NCBI RefSeq assembly: GCF_007754425.1
Contig: NZ_CP037452.1
Coordinates: 1,211,501 to 1,275,500, forward strand
DNA from: Gimesia fumaroli
GTDB taxonomy: Bacteria > Planctomycetota > Planctomycetia > Planctomycetales > Planctomycetaceae
Length of the DNA: 64,000 bases
Reading direction: 5' to 3'
Position numbers and translations under genes: made by a program. Position 1 is the first letter of the stretch. Each line of letters begins with the position of its first letter. The notes below the pieces were generated by a model. The model worked only from the letters and a program-made list of their open reading frames with translations, did not search any database and had not been told where the DNA came from. Below, piece by piece: positions 44,090-53,847 of this stretch.

Positions 44090-47000
44090 ATGACGAGTCG
44101 AACCGTTCGACGTGGAATTGATTCCGAAAACAAAGCACGCAACTCCATTTTTCAAGTGGGACGTTTACCGGAAGCTCACGGGCTGTACGATCCGGAATTC
44201 GAGCACGATAGTTGTGGTGTCGGATTTGTCGCCCATATTAAAGGCGAGCGTTCGCACCAGATCGTGCTGGATGCCGACGAAATGCTGCGTCATATGACTC
44301 ACCGTGGGGCATGTGGGTGCGAAGAAAATACCGGCGATGGTGCCGGAATTCTGGTTTCGATTCCGCATGATTTCCTGTCCCGGGTTGTCAAGCAGGACCT
44401 GGGTCTGGATCTGCCTGAGCAGGGCAATTACGGCATGGGGGTTGTATTTTTACCGACCGATGCCGCCCAGCGGGAGCATTGTAAAAAGGTCGTCACCGAA
44501 ACCGTTCAGAATCAGGGACTGGTTGTCTTGGGCTGGCGTGAATTGCCAGTCAGCCCGGAAAAGGCCGACATCGGACCTTCTGCGCTGCGGGCGATGCCAC
44601 ACATGGAGCAGGTCTTTATCTCGACTCCTAACGGCAAGATCGCTGATCAGGAACATCTGGAACGCCAGCTGTATATCATTTTGAAGTCATCCAGCCGACA
44701 GTTGCGTGAAGGCAGCCTGCCTCAAGGGTTGATGTTCTACTTCTGCTCGCTCTCCAGTAAGGTCGTCGTTTACAAAGGGATGCTCACTCCCGATCAGGTG
44801 ATGCCCTTCTATCCGGACTTGCAGGCAGAAGACTTCACCAGCCATCTGGCGATGGTTCACTCCCGCTTCTCCACAAACACGTTCCCCAGTTGGGACCGTG
44901 CTCAGCCATGCCGCTTCATGGCTCATAACGGAGAGATCAATACATTGCGCGGAAACGCCAACTGGATGTATGCCCGACAGGGGATGATGTCCAGCGACCT
45001 GTTCGGGGCCGATCTGAAGAAGTTGTTCCCGATCATTGAGCCGCACTGTTCGGACTCCGGAAACTTTGACAATGCGTTGGAACTGCTGTTGATGTCAGGC
45101 CGTCCTTTACCGGAAGTCATGATGATGATGATTCCCGAAGCCTGGCAGAACCATCATTCCATTTCGGTCGCGAAGCGTGCCTTCTATGAATATCACTCGG
45201 CCCTGCAGGAACCGTGGGACGGGCCGGCGTCTGTCTCCTTCACCGATGGTCAGTGTATCGGCGCTGTGCTGGACCGAAACGGTCTACGCCCCAGCCGTTA
45301 TTATGTCACTCACGATGACCGGGTCATCATGGCCAGTGAAGTCGGCGTGTTGGAAGTTGATCCGAAAATCGTCAAAGAAAAAGGCCGCCTGCAACCGGGG
45401 AAAATGTTCCTCGTTGACTTTGAAGAAGGGCGCCTGATTCCCGATGAAGAGATCAAGCAAAAGTACGCGACAAAGCGGCCTTACCATGAATGGCTGCAGA
45501 ATCAGCGAATTCATCTGAATGATCTTCCGCCCGCTGATGAAGTGGAAGAAGTTCCCACGTCTGAGCTGCTCGCTCGTTTGCAGGCATTCGGGTTTACTTT
45601 CGAAACTCTGAAGTTCATGTTGATTCCGTTGATCAAAGCCAAGAAAGATCCGATTGGCTCCATGGGCAACGATGCGGCATTGGCTTGTTTGAGTGATAAG
45701 TCTCGCTTGCTATATGATTACTTCCATCAGTTGTTTGCCCAGGTGACAAACCCGGCCATCGATTCGATTCGTGAAGAAGTCATCATGACGCTCGAGTGCT
45801 ACATCGGTCCGGAAGGCAACCTGCTCGATTCTTCGGAAGAGCAGTGTAACCGGCTGTTGATTCCCGAACCGATCATCAGTAATGAAGAGTTGGCTGCGAT
45901 CAAATCAATGGATTATCGTGGCTGGAAAAATAAGACCATCGATGTGACGTATCCCAAGTCAGAAGGGGAGGCCGGCTTCCGTGCCGCCCTGGATCGAATC
46001 CGGGAAGAAGCATCACAGGCGATTGCTGACGGATTCAGTCTGATCACACTGTCTGACCGTGCGGTGAGCCGGGATCGAATCGGTCTGCCGGCACTGATTT
46101 CCTGTGGTGCCATTCACCATCATCTGGTGCGTAACGAACAGCGAACCCAGATCGGAATCGTACTGGAAACAGGCGAAGCCCGCGAAGTGCATCATCACTG
46201 TCTGCTGTTTGGGTACGGTGCTGATGCCATCAATCCGTATATGGCATTTGAAGCGCTCTGGCATTCTCTGGAAGCAGGCGAGCTGGATGCTGCCAAGTGG
46301 GACCGGGACTCCATCGTCGCCGCTTATCGCAAAGGGGTTGGCAAAGGCATGCTGAAAGTGATGGCCAAAATGGGCATCTCAACGCTGCAAAGTTATAAGG
46401 GCGCCCAGATCTTCGAAGCCGTTGGTTTGAATAAGGAAATCATCGATACCTGTTTTGCTGGTACTGCCAGCCGAATCAAGGGGATCGGCTTTGATGTGGT
46501 TGCCAAAGAATGCGAAATGCGGCACGACATCGGTTATCCGCATCGGGAACAGCATCGCGTTCCCGGTCTGCCTAACCCCGGCGTGTATCATTGGCGCGCC
46601 AATGGCGAAAAGCATTCCTGGTCTCCGGAAAATATCGCCAATCTGCAGGCAGCTGCCAGTTCGGGTGACAAGAGTGCCTACAAGCAGTTTGCCAAAGCCG
46701 TTAACGAGCAGACGACGCGCGAATGTCACCTGCGTGGTTTGTTGAAATTTAAGCAACGCGAATCGATTCCGCTGGACGAAGTCGAACCAGTTACCGAAAT
46801 CGTCAAACGTTTCTGTACCGGTGCGATGAGCTACGGTTCGATCTCAGCCGAATCGCATGAAGCACTGGCGGTTGCCATGAATCGTCTAGGCGGCAAGAGT
46901 AATACCGGTGAAGGGGGCGAAGATTATTCGCGCTTCAAGCCATTGGACAATGGCGACTCCAAACGGTCTGCCATCAAGCAGATCGCTTCCGGGCGTTTTG

Positions 47001-48706
47001 GTGTAACAAGTTGGTATCTGACCAACGCTGATGAACTGCAGATCAAGATTTCTCAAGGTGCCAAGCCGGGAGAAGGGGGTGAATTGCCCGGGCATAAGGT
47101 CAATAAGATCATTGCCTCGGTCCGTCACTCGACTCCGGGCGTGGGGTTGATCAGTCCGCCTCCGCACCACGACATTTATTCGATTGAAGACTTGTCGCAG
47201 TTGATCTACGACTTGAAGAATACGAACCCCTCCGCACGGATCAGCGTCAAGCTGGTTTCCGAAGTCGGCGTGGGTACGATTGCCTCAGGTGTAGCCAAAG
47301 GTCATGCAGATAATATTCTGATCTCGGGTGCGTCCGGTGGTACAGGGGCTTCTCCTTTGACCAGCGTCAAGCATGCCGGCCTGCCTTGGGAACTGGGGAT
47401 TTCCGAAACGCACCAGACTCTGGTGATGAACGATCTCCGCAGCCGAGTCCGATTGCAGACTGATGGTCAGTTGAAAACGGGCCGTGATATTGTGGTTGGC
47501 TGTCTGTTGGGAGCCGAAGAATTCGGGTTCTCAACCGGTCCGCTGATTACGATGGGCTGTATCATGATGCGGAAGTGTCATCTCAATACCTGTCCTGTGG
47601 GAATTGCGACTCAGAATCCGGAACTCCGCAAGAAGTTTGCCGGTCAGCCGGAACACGTGGTGAATTACTTCTTCCTGTTGGCAGAAGAGGCCCGCGAACT
47701 GATGGCAGAACTGGGCTTCCGCACCATGGACGAAATGGTGGGCCGTAGCGACGTGCTGCAGCTGGATGAGGGCATCGCACACTGGAAAGCGAAGCACCTC
47801 GACCTGACACCAATTCTGAAACTGGCTGAAAAACCGCATCCGAATGTGGGCACCTATTGTACTCAGGATCAACAGCATGGTCTGGAAGTCGTTCTGGATA
47901 ACGTGCTCATCGATCAGTGTCAGCCTGCGATAAAGAATCGTGAGTCGGTCGTGGTGGATGTGAAACTGAAGAATACAGATCGTACTTTCGGCACGATGCT
48001 CAGTCATGAAGTTTCGAAGCACCATGGGGCGGAGGGGCTGCCTGATGAGACGATCCACATCAACAGTAAAGGTTCCGCCGGACAAAGTCTGGGGGCCTGG
48101 CTGGCACACGGGATTACGATCGAACACGAAGGTGATGCGAACGACTATGTCGGTAAAGGTCTCAGTGGCGGTCGGATTATTATCTATCCGCCAGAAGGTT
48201 CTACCTTCGAGCCGGAAGACAACATTATCGTTGGTAACGTGAACCTCTATGGTGCGACCGAAGGGGACGTTTACATTCGCGGTCAGGCAGCCGAACGTTT
48301 CTGTGTGAGAAACTCGGGAGCGAAAGCTGTCGTCGAAGGCATCGGCGATCATGGTTGTGAATACATGACCGGCGGTCGTGCTGTGATTCTGGGAGAAACC
48401 GGCAGAAACTTTGCAGCCGGGATGTCGGGTGGTGTGGCTTATGTCTACGATCCCGAAGGATTGCTGCTTCAAAACTGCAACCTGGAAACTGTTGAACTGG
48501 AACAAGTGGAAGAGGCGGAAGATATCGCCGAACTGAAAACGCTGATTGACAATCATCGTAAGTTTACCGGTTCGACTGTCGCCAAGTCGATCATCGATAA
48601 CTGGGACGCCGAGCTTGAGTTGTTCAAGAAAGTCATGCCTGTGGATTACAAACGGGCTTTGCTGGAAATGGCAGCTGAAGAGGCAGAAGCAGCTGCCAGC
48701 GTCTAG
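44090..48706 (+). CDS. gltB: Glutamate synthase large subunit
   Basis: The 1538-residue catalytic subunit of NADPH-dependent glutamate synthase moves the amide of glutamine to 2-oxoglutarate. After a 41-residue propeptide, C42 (HDSCGVGF) becomes the N-terminal nucleophile of the glutaminase domain (42 to about 440). A central domain follows, then the FMN-binding synthase domain (about 850-1200) with the 3Fe-4S cysteines in CIMMRKCHLNTCPVG (about 1162-1176), and the C-terminal beta-helix (about 1260-1500) with the Gly-rich repeats. gltD follows. Together they assimilate ammonium with glutamine synthetase. Confidence 0.98.
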   Translation: MTSRTVRRGIDSENKARNSIFQVGRLPEAHGLYDPEFEHDSCGVGFVAHIKGERSHQIVLDADEMLRHMTHRGACGCEENTGDGAGILVSIPHDFLSRVVKQDLGLDLPEQGNYGMGVVFLPTDAAQREHCKKVVTETVQNQGLVVLGWRELPVSPEKADIGPSALRAMPHMEQVFISTPNGKIADQEHLERQLYIILKSSSRQLREGSLPQGLMFYFCSLSSKVVVYKGMLTPDQVMPFYPDLQAEDFTSHLAMVHSRFSTNTFPSWDRAQPCRFMAHNGEINTLRGNANWMYARQGMMSSDLFGADLKKLFPIIEPHCSDSGNFDNALELLLMSGRPLPEVMMMMIPEAWQNHHSISVAKRAFYEYHSALQEPWDGPASVSFTDGQCIGAVLDRNGLRPSRYYVTHDDRVIMASEVGVLEVDPKIVKEKGRLQPGKMFLVDFEEGRLIPDEEIKQKYATKRPYHEWLQNQRIHLNDLPPADEVEEVPTSELLARLQAFGFTFETLKFMLIPLIKAKKDPIGSMGNDAALACLSDKSRLLYDYFHQLFAQVTNPAIDSIREEVIMTLECYIGPEGNLLDSSEEQCNRLLIPEPIISNEELAAIKSMDYRGWKNKTIDVTYPKSEGEAGFRAALDRIREEASQAIADGFSLITLSDRAVSRDRIGLPALISCGAIHHHLVRNEQRTQIGIVLETGEAREVHHHCLLFGYGADAINPYMAFEALWHSLEAGELDAAKWDRDSIVAAYRKGVGKGMLKVMAKMGISTLQSYKGAQIFEAVGLNKEIIDTCFAGTASRIKGIGFDVVAKECEMRHDIGYPHREQHRVPGLPNPGVYHWRANGEKHSWSPENIANLQAAASSGDKSAYKQFAKAVNEQTTRECHLRGLLKFKQRESIPLDEVEPVTEIVKRFCTGAMSYGSISAESHEALAVAMNRLGGKSNTGEGGEDYSRFKPLDNGDSKRSAIKQIASGRFGVTSWYLTNADELQIKISQGAKPGEGGELPGHKVNKIIASVRHSTPGVGLISPPPHHDIYSIEDLSQLIYDLKNTNPSARISVKLVSEVGVGTIASGVAKGHADNILISGASGGTGASPLTSVKHAGLPWELGISETHQTLVMNDLRSRVRLQTDGQLKTGRDIVVGCLLGAEEFGFSTGPLITMGCIMMRKCHLNTCPVGIATQNPELRKKFAGQPEHVVNYFFLLAEEARELMAELGFRTMDEMVGRSDVLQLDEGIAHWKAKHLDLTPILKLAEKPHPNVGTYCTQDQQHGLEVVLDNVLIDQCQPAIKNRESVVVDVKLKNTDRTFGTMLSHEVSKHHGAEGLPDETIHINSKGSAGQSLGAWLAHGITIEHEGDANDYVGKGLSGGRIIIYPPEGSTFEPEDNIIVGNVNLYGATEGDVYIRGQAAERFCVRNSGAKAVVEGIGDHGCEYMTGGRAVILGETGRNFAAGMSGGVAYVYDPEGLLLQNCNLETVELEQVEEAEDIAELKTLIDNHRKFTGSTVAKSIIDNWDAELELFKKVMPVDYKRALLEMAAEEAEAAASV

Positions 48707-48716
48707 CAAAACAAAT

Positions 48717-48751
48717 CGTTCCTGTCTGACCCGATCCGGGCGGCAGGAACG
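48717..48751 (+). terminator. Hairpin between gltB and gltD
   Basis: CGTTCCTG (48717-48724) pairs with CAGGAACG (48744-48751); the loop holds a further CCGATCCGG palindrome. Only TCTTTCC follows, so it is at best a weak terminator or attenuator between the two genes, perhaps setting the subunit ratio or protecting the upstream mRNA. Confidence 0.5.
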
Positions 48752-48818
48752 TCTTTCCGAGACAAGATTTCTTCATCAGAATCAAGAGCTAACACATTTT
48801 TAAGAGTGAGATAGAACT

Positions 48819-50327
48819 ATGGGTAAGCCAACGGGCTTTATGGAATTTCCGCGAGAACTGGGTGCTGACAGAAAACCAGAATTGCGCATTCTTGACTGGA
48901 ACGAATTTCACGATCACCTGACGGATGACGAACTCAGAAATCAGGGTGCCCGTTGCATGGATTGCGGCATTCCTTTTTGTCATACCGGAAAAACGCTGGC
49001 CGGCATGGCGTCGGGCTGCCCGATCAATAACCTGATTCCGGAATGGAACGACCACATCTATAACGGTCGCTGGCAGGAAGCGATTGACAGTCTGCACAAG
49101 ACCAATAACTTCCCCGAGTTCACCGGCCGCGTCTGCCCGGCTCCCTGCGAAGGGGCCTGCGTACTGGGGATTCATGAGCCACCCGTAACAATCAAAAACA
49201 TTGAGAATTCGATTATCGATCACGCCTTCGATCAGGGCTGGGTCGTGGCGAATCCTCCCGAAGTCCGCACCGGCAAGAAAGTCGCCGTTGTTGGTTCCGG
49301 TCCCGCTGGTCTGGCAGCTGCCGCTCAGCTCAATAATGCCGGTCACAGTGTTACCGTGTACGAACGTGACGACCGGATTGGCGGCCTGTTGATGTACGGG
49401 ATTCCCAACATGAAGCTGGAAAAGTGGATTGTGCAACGTCGCGTGGATCTGCTGGCCGATGAAGGGGTCGAGTTTATCACGAATACTTCGATCGGCGTGG
49501 ACATCACAGCCGACCAGTTGATGAAGGACTTCGATGCCGTCGTGCTCTGCACCGGAGCCACGAAGCCCCGCGATCTGCCGATTCCCGGACGTGATCTCAA
49601 AGGCGTGCATTTCGCGATGGAATATCTGTCAAAGAATACCAAAAGCCTGTTGGAATCCGGCCTGGAAAACACGCACTATCAGAATTCACCCGTGGAAAAT
49701 TTCATCAATGCTGAAGGCAAGAAAGTTGTCGTCATCGGCGGTGGTGATACGGGGAATGACTGTCTGGGGACTGCACTGCGACAGAAATGTGAGAGTGTGA
49801 TCAACCTGGAAATTGTGCCGCAGCCTCCCAATGAACGAGCAGCGAACAACCCCTGGCCTCAATGGCCGAAAATTTTCCGTGTGGACTACGGTCATGAAGA
49901 AGCGGCTGCTGTCTTAGGGAAAGATCCGCGGATGTTCCAGATGTCGACGGTCGAATTTGTTGGCGACGGTCAAGGCAACCTGCGGGCCATCAAGGTCTGC
50001 GAAGTCGACTGGTCCAAACCGGTCGAGAACGGCCCTCCGTTCAGCGTGGTTCCCGGTTCGGAACAGGAACTTGAATGCGATCTGGTCTTCCTGGCACTTG
50101 GTTTCTTAGGCCCCGAGCACATCATCAGTGAGCAGCTCAACCTGGAAACAGATGCCCGCTCGAACTTCAAAGCCGAGCATGAGCAGTACACGACCAATAT
50201 CGAAGGCGTGTTCGCTGCCGGCGACTGCCGCCGAGGTCAGAGTCTGATCGTCTGGGCGATCAACGAAGGCCGCGGCGCTGCCCGTGAATGCGATCGCTAT
50301 CTGATGGGAGCTACCGAACTGCCATAA
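48819..50327 (+). CDS. gltD: Glutamate synthase small subunit
   Basis: The 502-residue NADPH-oxidising subunit passes electrons through FAD and two 4Fe-4S clusters to GltB. The cluster cysteines are in CMDCGIPFC (about 46-54), SGCPINN and [12 protein letters not shown] (about 105-116). The FAD-binding [17 protein letters not shown] is near 153-169, and the NADPH-binding GGGDTGNDC near 308-316. Length and domain order are normal. It starts 112 bases after gltB, forming an operon with it. Confidence 0.97.
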   Translation: MGKPTGFMEFPRELGADRKPELRILDWNEFHDHLTDDELRNQGARCMDCGIPFCHTGKTLAGMASGCPINNLIPEWNDHIYNGRWQEAIDSLHKTNNFPEFTGRVCPAPCEGACVLGIHEPPVTIKNIENSIIDHAFDQGWVVANPPEVRTGKKVAVVGSGPAGLAAAAQLNNAGHSVTVYERDDRIGGLLMYGIPNMKLEKWIVQRRVDLLADEGVEFITNTSIGVDITADQLMKDFDAVVLCTGATKPRDLPIPGRDLKGVHFAMEYLSKNTKSLLESGLENTHYQNSPVENFINAEGKKVVVIGGGDTGNDCLGTALRQKCESVINLEIVPQPPNERAANNPWPQWPKIFRVDYGHEEAAAVLGKDPRMFQMSTVEFVGDGQGNLRAIKVCEVDWSKPVENGPPFSVVPGSEQELECDLVFLALGFLGPEHIISEQLNLETDARSNFKAEHEQYTTNIEGVFAAGDCRRGQSLIVWAINEGRGAARECDRYLMGATELP

Positions 50328-50397
50328 GCGGCGGTTCGGACGTTAAACCTGTATTGTCGAATACACCAATCTGATTCTACGTCGAGGCCATTCCGGG

Positions 50398-50787
50398 ATG
50401 TCCAGTGACAATTTTCAACCCGATCCCAAGCGGCCCGGACGAAATCAGTATGTCGGCTCATGGACGGAAACGAATTGTGGTGTTATTGATCTACCGCTGA
50501 CGAAAGAATCGCTGATTCAGGTATTGCGCGGCGCGCTGGAGGGGGAGAAGTCGCCCTATACGCATCAGGAAATTGCCTGGTGGGCCGACAACTTTCACAT
50601 GGCCCAGTTCGACTTTGAAAACCCGATCGACCCCGCAGTCGCCGACGTCGCCTTCGATCTGCACATGCAATGGCAAATGAATCTGGATAATTCCTACTCC
50701 CTGGAAGAGTTGCAGAGCCTGGATTTTTCGAAAGTCCAGTTGCCTGCTGAGTGGTTTTCCAAGTGGCTGGAGCAGTTGGAGTCTTAG
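50398..50787 (+). CDS. Hypothetical protein (129 aa)
   Basis: I do not recognise this soluble 129-residue protein. It is Trp-rich for its size (seven Trp) and begins MSSDNFQPDPKRPGR; residues 40-60 and 90-128 look helical, and the end KWLEQLES closes an amphipathic helix. The start is at the ATG at 50398. It begins a run of small, same-strand genes. Confidence 0.6.
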   Translation: MSSDNFQPDPKRPGRNQYVGSWTETNCGVIDLPLTKESLIQVLRGALEGEKSPYTHQEIAWWADNFHMAQFDFENPIDPAVADVAFDLHMQWQMNLDNSYSLEELQSLDFSKVQLPAEWFSKWLEQLES

Positions 50788-50966
50788 TGCGTCACGAGTC
50801 ATGGCATTGAGGTCGCAGATACGCAAACCGCATGATCCATTGAAAATGCAATCTGATCCAGAAAACATGCTGATATTTCCATGTTTGGTATGTAGTATGA
50901 ACGTTGCAGCCGAAGTCAAATTGCGAACTCGTCATCAGTTGATCATAAGTTATAAAAGAGAAATCC

Positions 50967-51491
50967 TTGACCGATCCAACGCCGGAAATGATTACGTTTT
51001 ATGAACGCCGGACGAGAGAGCATATCGAGCGGGTTCGTGGATGCCTGACCTTACTGGCTGCGGAGAGGGAGTGTGGCGCGGAATTGATCGAACGGGCGAA
51101 GGTGCATGATGCTTCCAAGTTTGGACCTGAGGAACGGGTGCCTTATATCTGGCTGACGGAATTTCATCGCTGTCGCTGGCGGAATCTTCCCTTCACCTAT
51201 CCCGACGGGATGGAAGAAGCGGTGCAGCGCGCCATCCGGCATCATCTGACCAACAATCGGCACCATCCCGAATTCCATGCTGACCCGAATGAGATGACCG
51301 ACGTGGACTTGATCGAGATGGTTTGCGACTGGACGGCAATGTCATTGGAATTCAATCAGGATGGCGGCAGCGCACGGGGCTGGGCGGAGAGGACGATCGG
51401 ACATCGCGTGCCGTTTAATGATACGAAGACGCGGTTTGTGTTTGAGGTGATTGAGCAACTGGATCGGCTGAGGGGAGGGGAACTCCATTAA
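50967..51491 (+). CDS. DUF5662-like protein
   Basis: The 174-residue soluble protein has the pattern REHIERVRGCLTLLA, AKVHDASKFGPEE and RAIRHHLTNNRHHPEFH, matching what I recall of the DUF5662 family, found in phages and bacteria. The HD-like HDASKF, the HH-x-NNRHHPEFH run and the later D suggest a metal site in an all-helical fold (HD-domain relatives), but no activity is established. TTG at 50967 is preceded by AAGAG; an ATG seven codons later is the alternative. The stop overlaps the next start by one base. Confidence 0.7.
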   Translation: MTDPTPEMITFYERRTREHIERVRGCLTLLAAERECGAELIERAKVHDASKFGPEERVPYIWLTEFHRCRWRNLPFTYPDGMEEAVQRAIRHHLTNNRHHPEFHADPNEMTDVDLIEMVCDWTAMSLEFNQDGGSARGWAERTIGHRVPFNDTKTRFVFEVIEQLDRLRGGELH

Positions 51492-51844
51492 TGAAAATTA
51501 TGATTCTAGACCACTATGAATTTGAGTGCATCAGTTCGGAACAGTATCTGGTGATTGCTATCGCGAAATCGAATCAGTTTCACAATCTGGAGGCATTTTA
51601 TAGTGCGACTGCAGAAACAGATCATTTTGTGTCTGGTCAGTTTCCATTCCAAACAGAGGGCATCGCCTTTCAGGATTACGAGTATTCGAGTTCCGTCAGT
51701 TATAATCTGGAACAATTTTTGGGCAGGGGACCTGGGGCACAGTCCAGAGTGATTGAAGTGATCGATAGTGAATGGAATGGGCAGGAGATTCTGATCGAGG
51801 AGAAGGGAACCTTTATTCGTTATGCCTGGGAGACCTCGGCATGA
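51491..51844 (+). CDS. Hypothetical protein (117 aa)
   Basis: An unrecognised 117-residue soluble protein, acidic, aromatic-rich, mostly beta by composition, ending WNGQEILIEEKGTFIRYAWE. No motif. It overlaps both neighbours (one base before, ATGA after), so it is translated as part of the same transcript. Small aromatic acidic proteins in such runs are often immunity-like, which is only a guess. Confidence 0.6.
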   Translation: MKIMILDHYEFECISSEQYLVIAIAKSNQFHNLEAFYSATAETDHFVSGQFPFQTEGIAFQDYEYSSSVSYNLEQFLGRGPGAQSRVIEVIDSEWNGQEILIEEKGTFIRYAWETSA

Positions 51845-52245
51845 ATTTTTGTCAGCTACTTCCTGCCTGGATTATCGTCTGTGCCGTTTGTGGAGCTGTA
51901 GTTGGCAACTGGTGTGGTGATGTTGAGCAGGGAATTTATTGGGGCACTATTATCGGGTGGACTCCGGTTGGCTTACTCTATGCTATCGTGATTTGGCATA
52001 ATCAGTTTGTGGGTGATCAGCCAAAGTGCCGTTGTGGATCTAAGGATAAGTATGGTTTGGAATTTATGAGGAAGGATGTGGGATCACCGGTTCAAGATGA
52101 ATTCGAGTGCCGGAGTTGCGGAAGACGATATCGATTCCGGAAAAATACTTTTTATGAGATTGCCTCTGATGGAAATGAAATTCCCTATGCAAAGCAGCGT
52201 GGACTTTTGCCCTGGAAATACTTAGATGATCAAGGATCCGATTAG
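51841..52245 (+). CDS. Membrane protein with zinc-ribbon-like tail
   Basis: A 134-residue protein: two hydrophobic helices (about 4-24 and 35-52) and a cytosolic part with C-x-CG (KCRCGSKDK, about 61) and CRSCGRRYRF (about 85), a likely zinc ribbon. ATG 51841 overlaps the previous stop (ATGA). An in-frame start 69 bases upstream lies inside that gene and is unlikely. Family and function unknown. Confidence 0.6.
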   Translation: MNFCQLLPAWIIVCAVCGAVVGNWCGDVEQGIYWGTIIGWTPVGLLYAIVIWHNQFVGDQPKCRCGSKDKYGLEFMRKDVGSPVQDEFECRSCGRRYRFRKNTFYEIASDGNEIPYAKQRGLLPWKYLDDQGSD

Positions 52246-52259
52246 TCCGAGTATGATTT

Positions 52260-53021
52260 ATGAATAAAATGTTTGAGGAAGAGCGCATTCTGAAAGGACT
52301 TTTCTTAGAGCGTCTTAACAGAATGGGAGTTGATGATCGGCGGACGGATAGATTTATGAACTTTGGTTTTCTGATTCTAGCGATCGCATTTTTGTTGACG
52401 GCGACTGCGGTAATCCACCAGGGGTGGTGGTGGCTGCTGCTGTGGCCGGCGTTTAGTTTTGGGGTCGTGGCGGCGGGCTATTTTTATCTGGGGCCGCGTG
52501 TGTTTGGGAAATCGGAGCGCGGCCTGCTTGCACCGCTGAATCGGTTGATTCTGCTGCCGTATCTGTTGTATTTGAATGGCATCTGGTATTTGCTGAGGCT
52601 TGTCAGGCCGGAACCGGCAATCAATGCGCTGACAGAAACGATTTTCATCAGTCGGCGACTCTTGTCAAATGAGCTGCCGGAACAAATCGAACATGTGATT
52701 GATTTAACCTGTGAATTCAGTGAGCCAGAGGCGTTGCGATCGGGCGGTTATGATTGCTTTCCCGTGCTGGATCGCGCAGTTCCCACTGTGGAGGATCTGC
52801 GAATCTGGATTGAGAAAACGGCGGCGCTTGAGGGGCCACTTTTGATTCATTGTGCGGAAGGCCATGGTCGTACGGGGGTCTTTGCTTTAGCATTATTGAT
52901 CTACACAGGGCATTCGAAGACTCCCGAAGCGGCACTTCAATTCATTCAAAGCAAACGGCCTCTGGTACGGCTAAGTCGAGAACAATGGCGAATCGTGCAG
53001 GAATTTAGTAAGACTATTTGA
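52260..53021 (+). CDS. Membrane-anchored dual-specificity protein phosphatase
   Basis: A 253-residue protein with two N-terminal helices (about 37-58 and 60-83) and a possible third near 98, then a C-terminal phosphatase domain. The active-site loop HCAEGHGRTG holds C198 and R204 of the CX5R motif; an Asp general acid is likely in FPVLDRAVPT (about 165). It hydrolyses phosphotyrosine, phosphoserine or phosphoinositides in the cytosol; the substrate is unknown. Same strand and close spacing as its neighbours. Confidence 0.85.
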   Translation: MNKMFEEERILKGLFLERLNRMGVDDRRTDRFMNFGFLILAIAFLLTATAVIHQGWWWLLLWPAFSFGVVAAGYFYLGPRVFGKSERGLLAPLNRLILLPYLLYLNGIWYLLRLVRPEPAINALTETIFISRRLLSNELPEQIEHVIDLTCEFSEPEALRSGGYDCFPVLDRAVPTVEDLRIWIEKTAALEGPLLIHCAEGHGRTGVFALALLIYTGHSKTPEAALQFIQSKRPLVRLSREQWRIVQEFSKTI

Positions 53022-53091
53022 TTCGAGATGGTATACTGTGTGTTGCCTTTCTTTTTAGCCTGTCCCGTTTCACTTTTTTGACTGGTAAAAC

Positions 53092-53829
53092 ATGAAAAAA
53101 CAATTCACCGTTGCCGCCTGTCAGTTGTTTGATGTGCAGGATGATCTTGAGCGATCTCTGGAAGAGATTATCGACCAGGCAACGCATGCCGCGGAGCAGG
53201 GGGCGGCGCTCGTTTGCTTTTCCGAATGTTATCTGCAGGGTTATGTTGTGGACGAACGGCAGGCACGGCGGCGGGCCATTGATCTGGCATCAGTTCAGTT
53301 TTCCGAGATTCTCGAAAAGCTCAAGCCGATTCACCCGACGCTGGTGATTGGAATGATCGAAAAGGTAGAAGAGAGTCTGTATATCACGGCGGTGGTTGTG
53401 AAGCGAGGAATACTGCTGGGCCACTATCGTAAGAATCAGCTGGCTGCGGGTGAGCGACTGTTTGCAGCAGGCACGGAGACGCCAGTTTTTGAAGTGAACG
53501 GGCTGCGGTTCGGGATTAATATCTGTTTTGATCTTCAGTTTTCAGAGCGTGCGGCGGCGGTTGCGAACCAGGGAGCGGCGCTGGTGGTCTGTCCCTGTTA
53601 CAATATGCTGCATCCGGAAAATGCGGAAACGTGGAAAGAGAAACACAACGCGATTCGCGCAGAACGAGCGCGGGAAACGGGGCTCTGGCTGCTTTCCTCC
53701 GACGTGACCGGCGAACGGGACGGACAGATTTCCTACGGACCGACGGCGGTGATTGATCCCGGCGGAGAAGTCGTGGCGCAGGTGCCTTTAATGGAGGAAG
53801 GACTGCTGGTGCATGAGATTTCGGTTTGA
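53092..53829 (+). CDS. Carbon-nitrogen hydrolase (nitrilase superfamily)
   Basis: The 245-residue enzyme has the complete catalytic triad of the superfamily: E45 (CFSECYLQGY), K114 (HYRKNQL) and C145 (NICFDLQF). Members hydrolyse nitriles, amides or N-carbamoyl groups; the substrate here is unknown. Cytosolic. It is immediately followed by an amidohydrolase (same strand), a pairing that hints at a joint catabolic step. Confidence 0.9.
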   Translation: MKKQFTVAACQLFDVQDDLERSLEEIIDQATHAAEQGAALVCFSECYLQGYVVDERQARRRAIDLASVQFSEILEKLKPIHPTLVIGMIEKVEESLYITAVVVKRGILLGHYRKNQLAAGERLFAAGTETPVFEVNGLRFGINICFDLQFSERAAAVANQGAALVVCPCYNMLHPENAETWKEKHNAIRAERARETGLWLLSSDVTGERDGQISYGPTAVIDPGGEVVAQVPLMEEGLLVHEISV

Positions 53830-53847
53830 GTGTCAGGGACGAAAAAA

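Noticed and set aside
47531-48709. 392-codon frame opposite gltB
   Set aside because: Antisense to the conserved synthase and beta-helix domains of GltB, with no recognisable domain.
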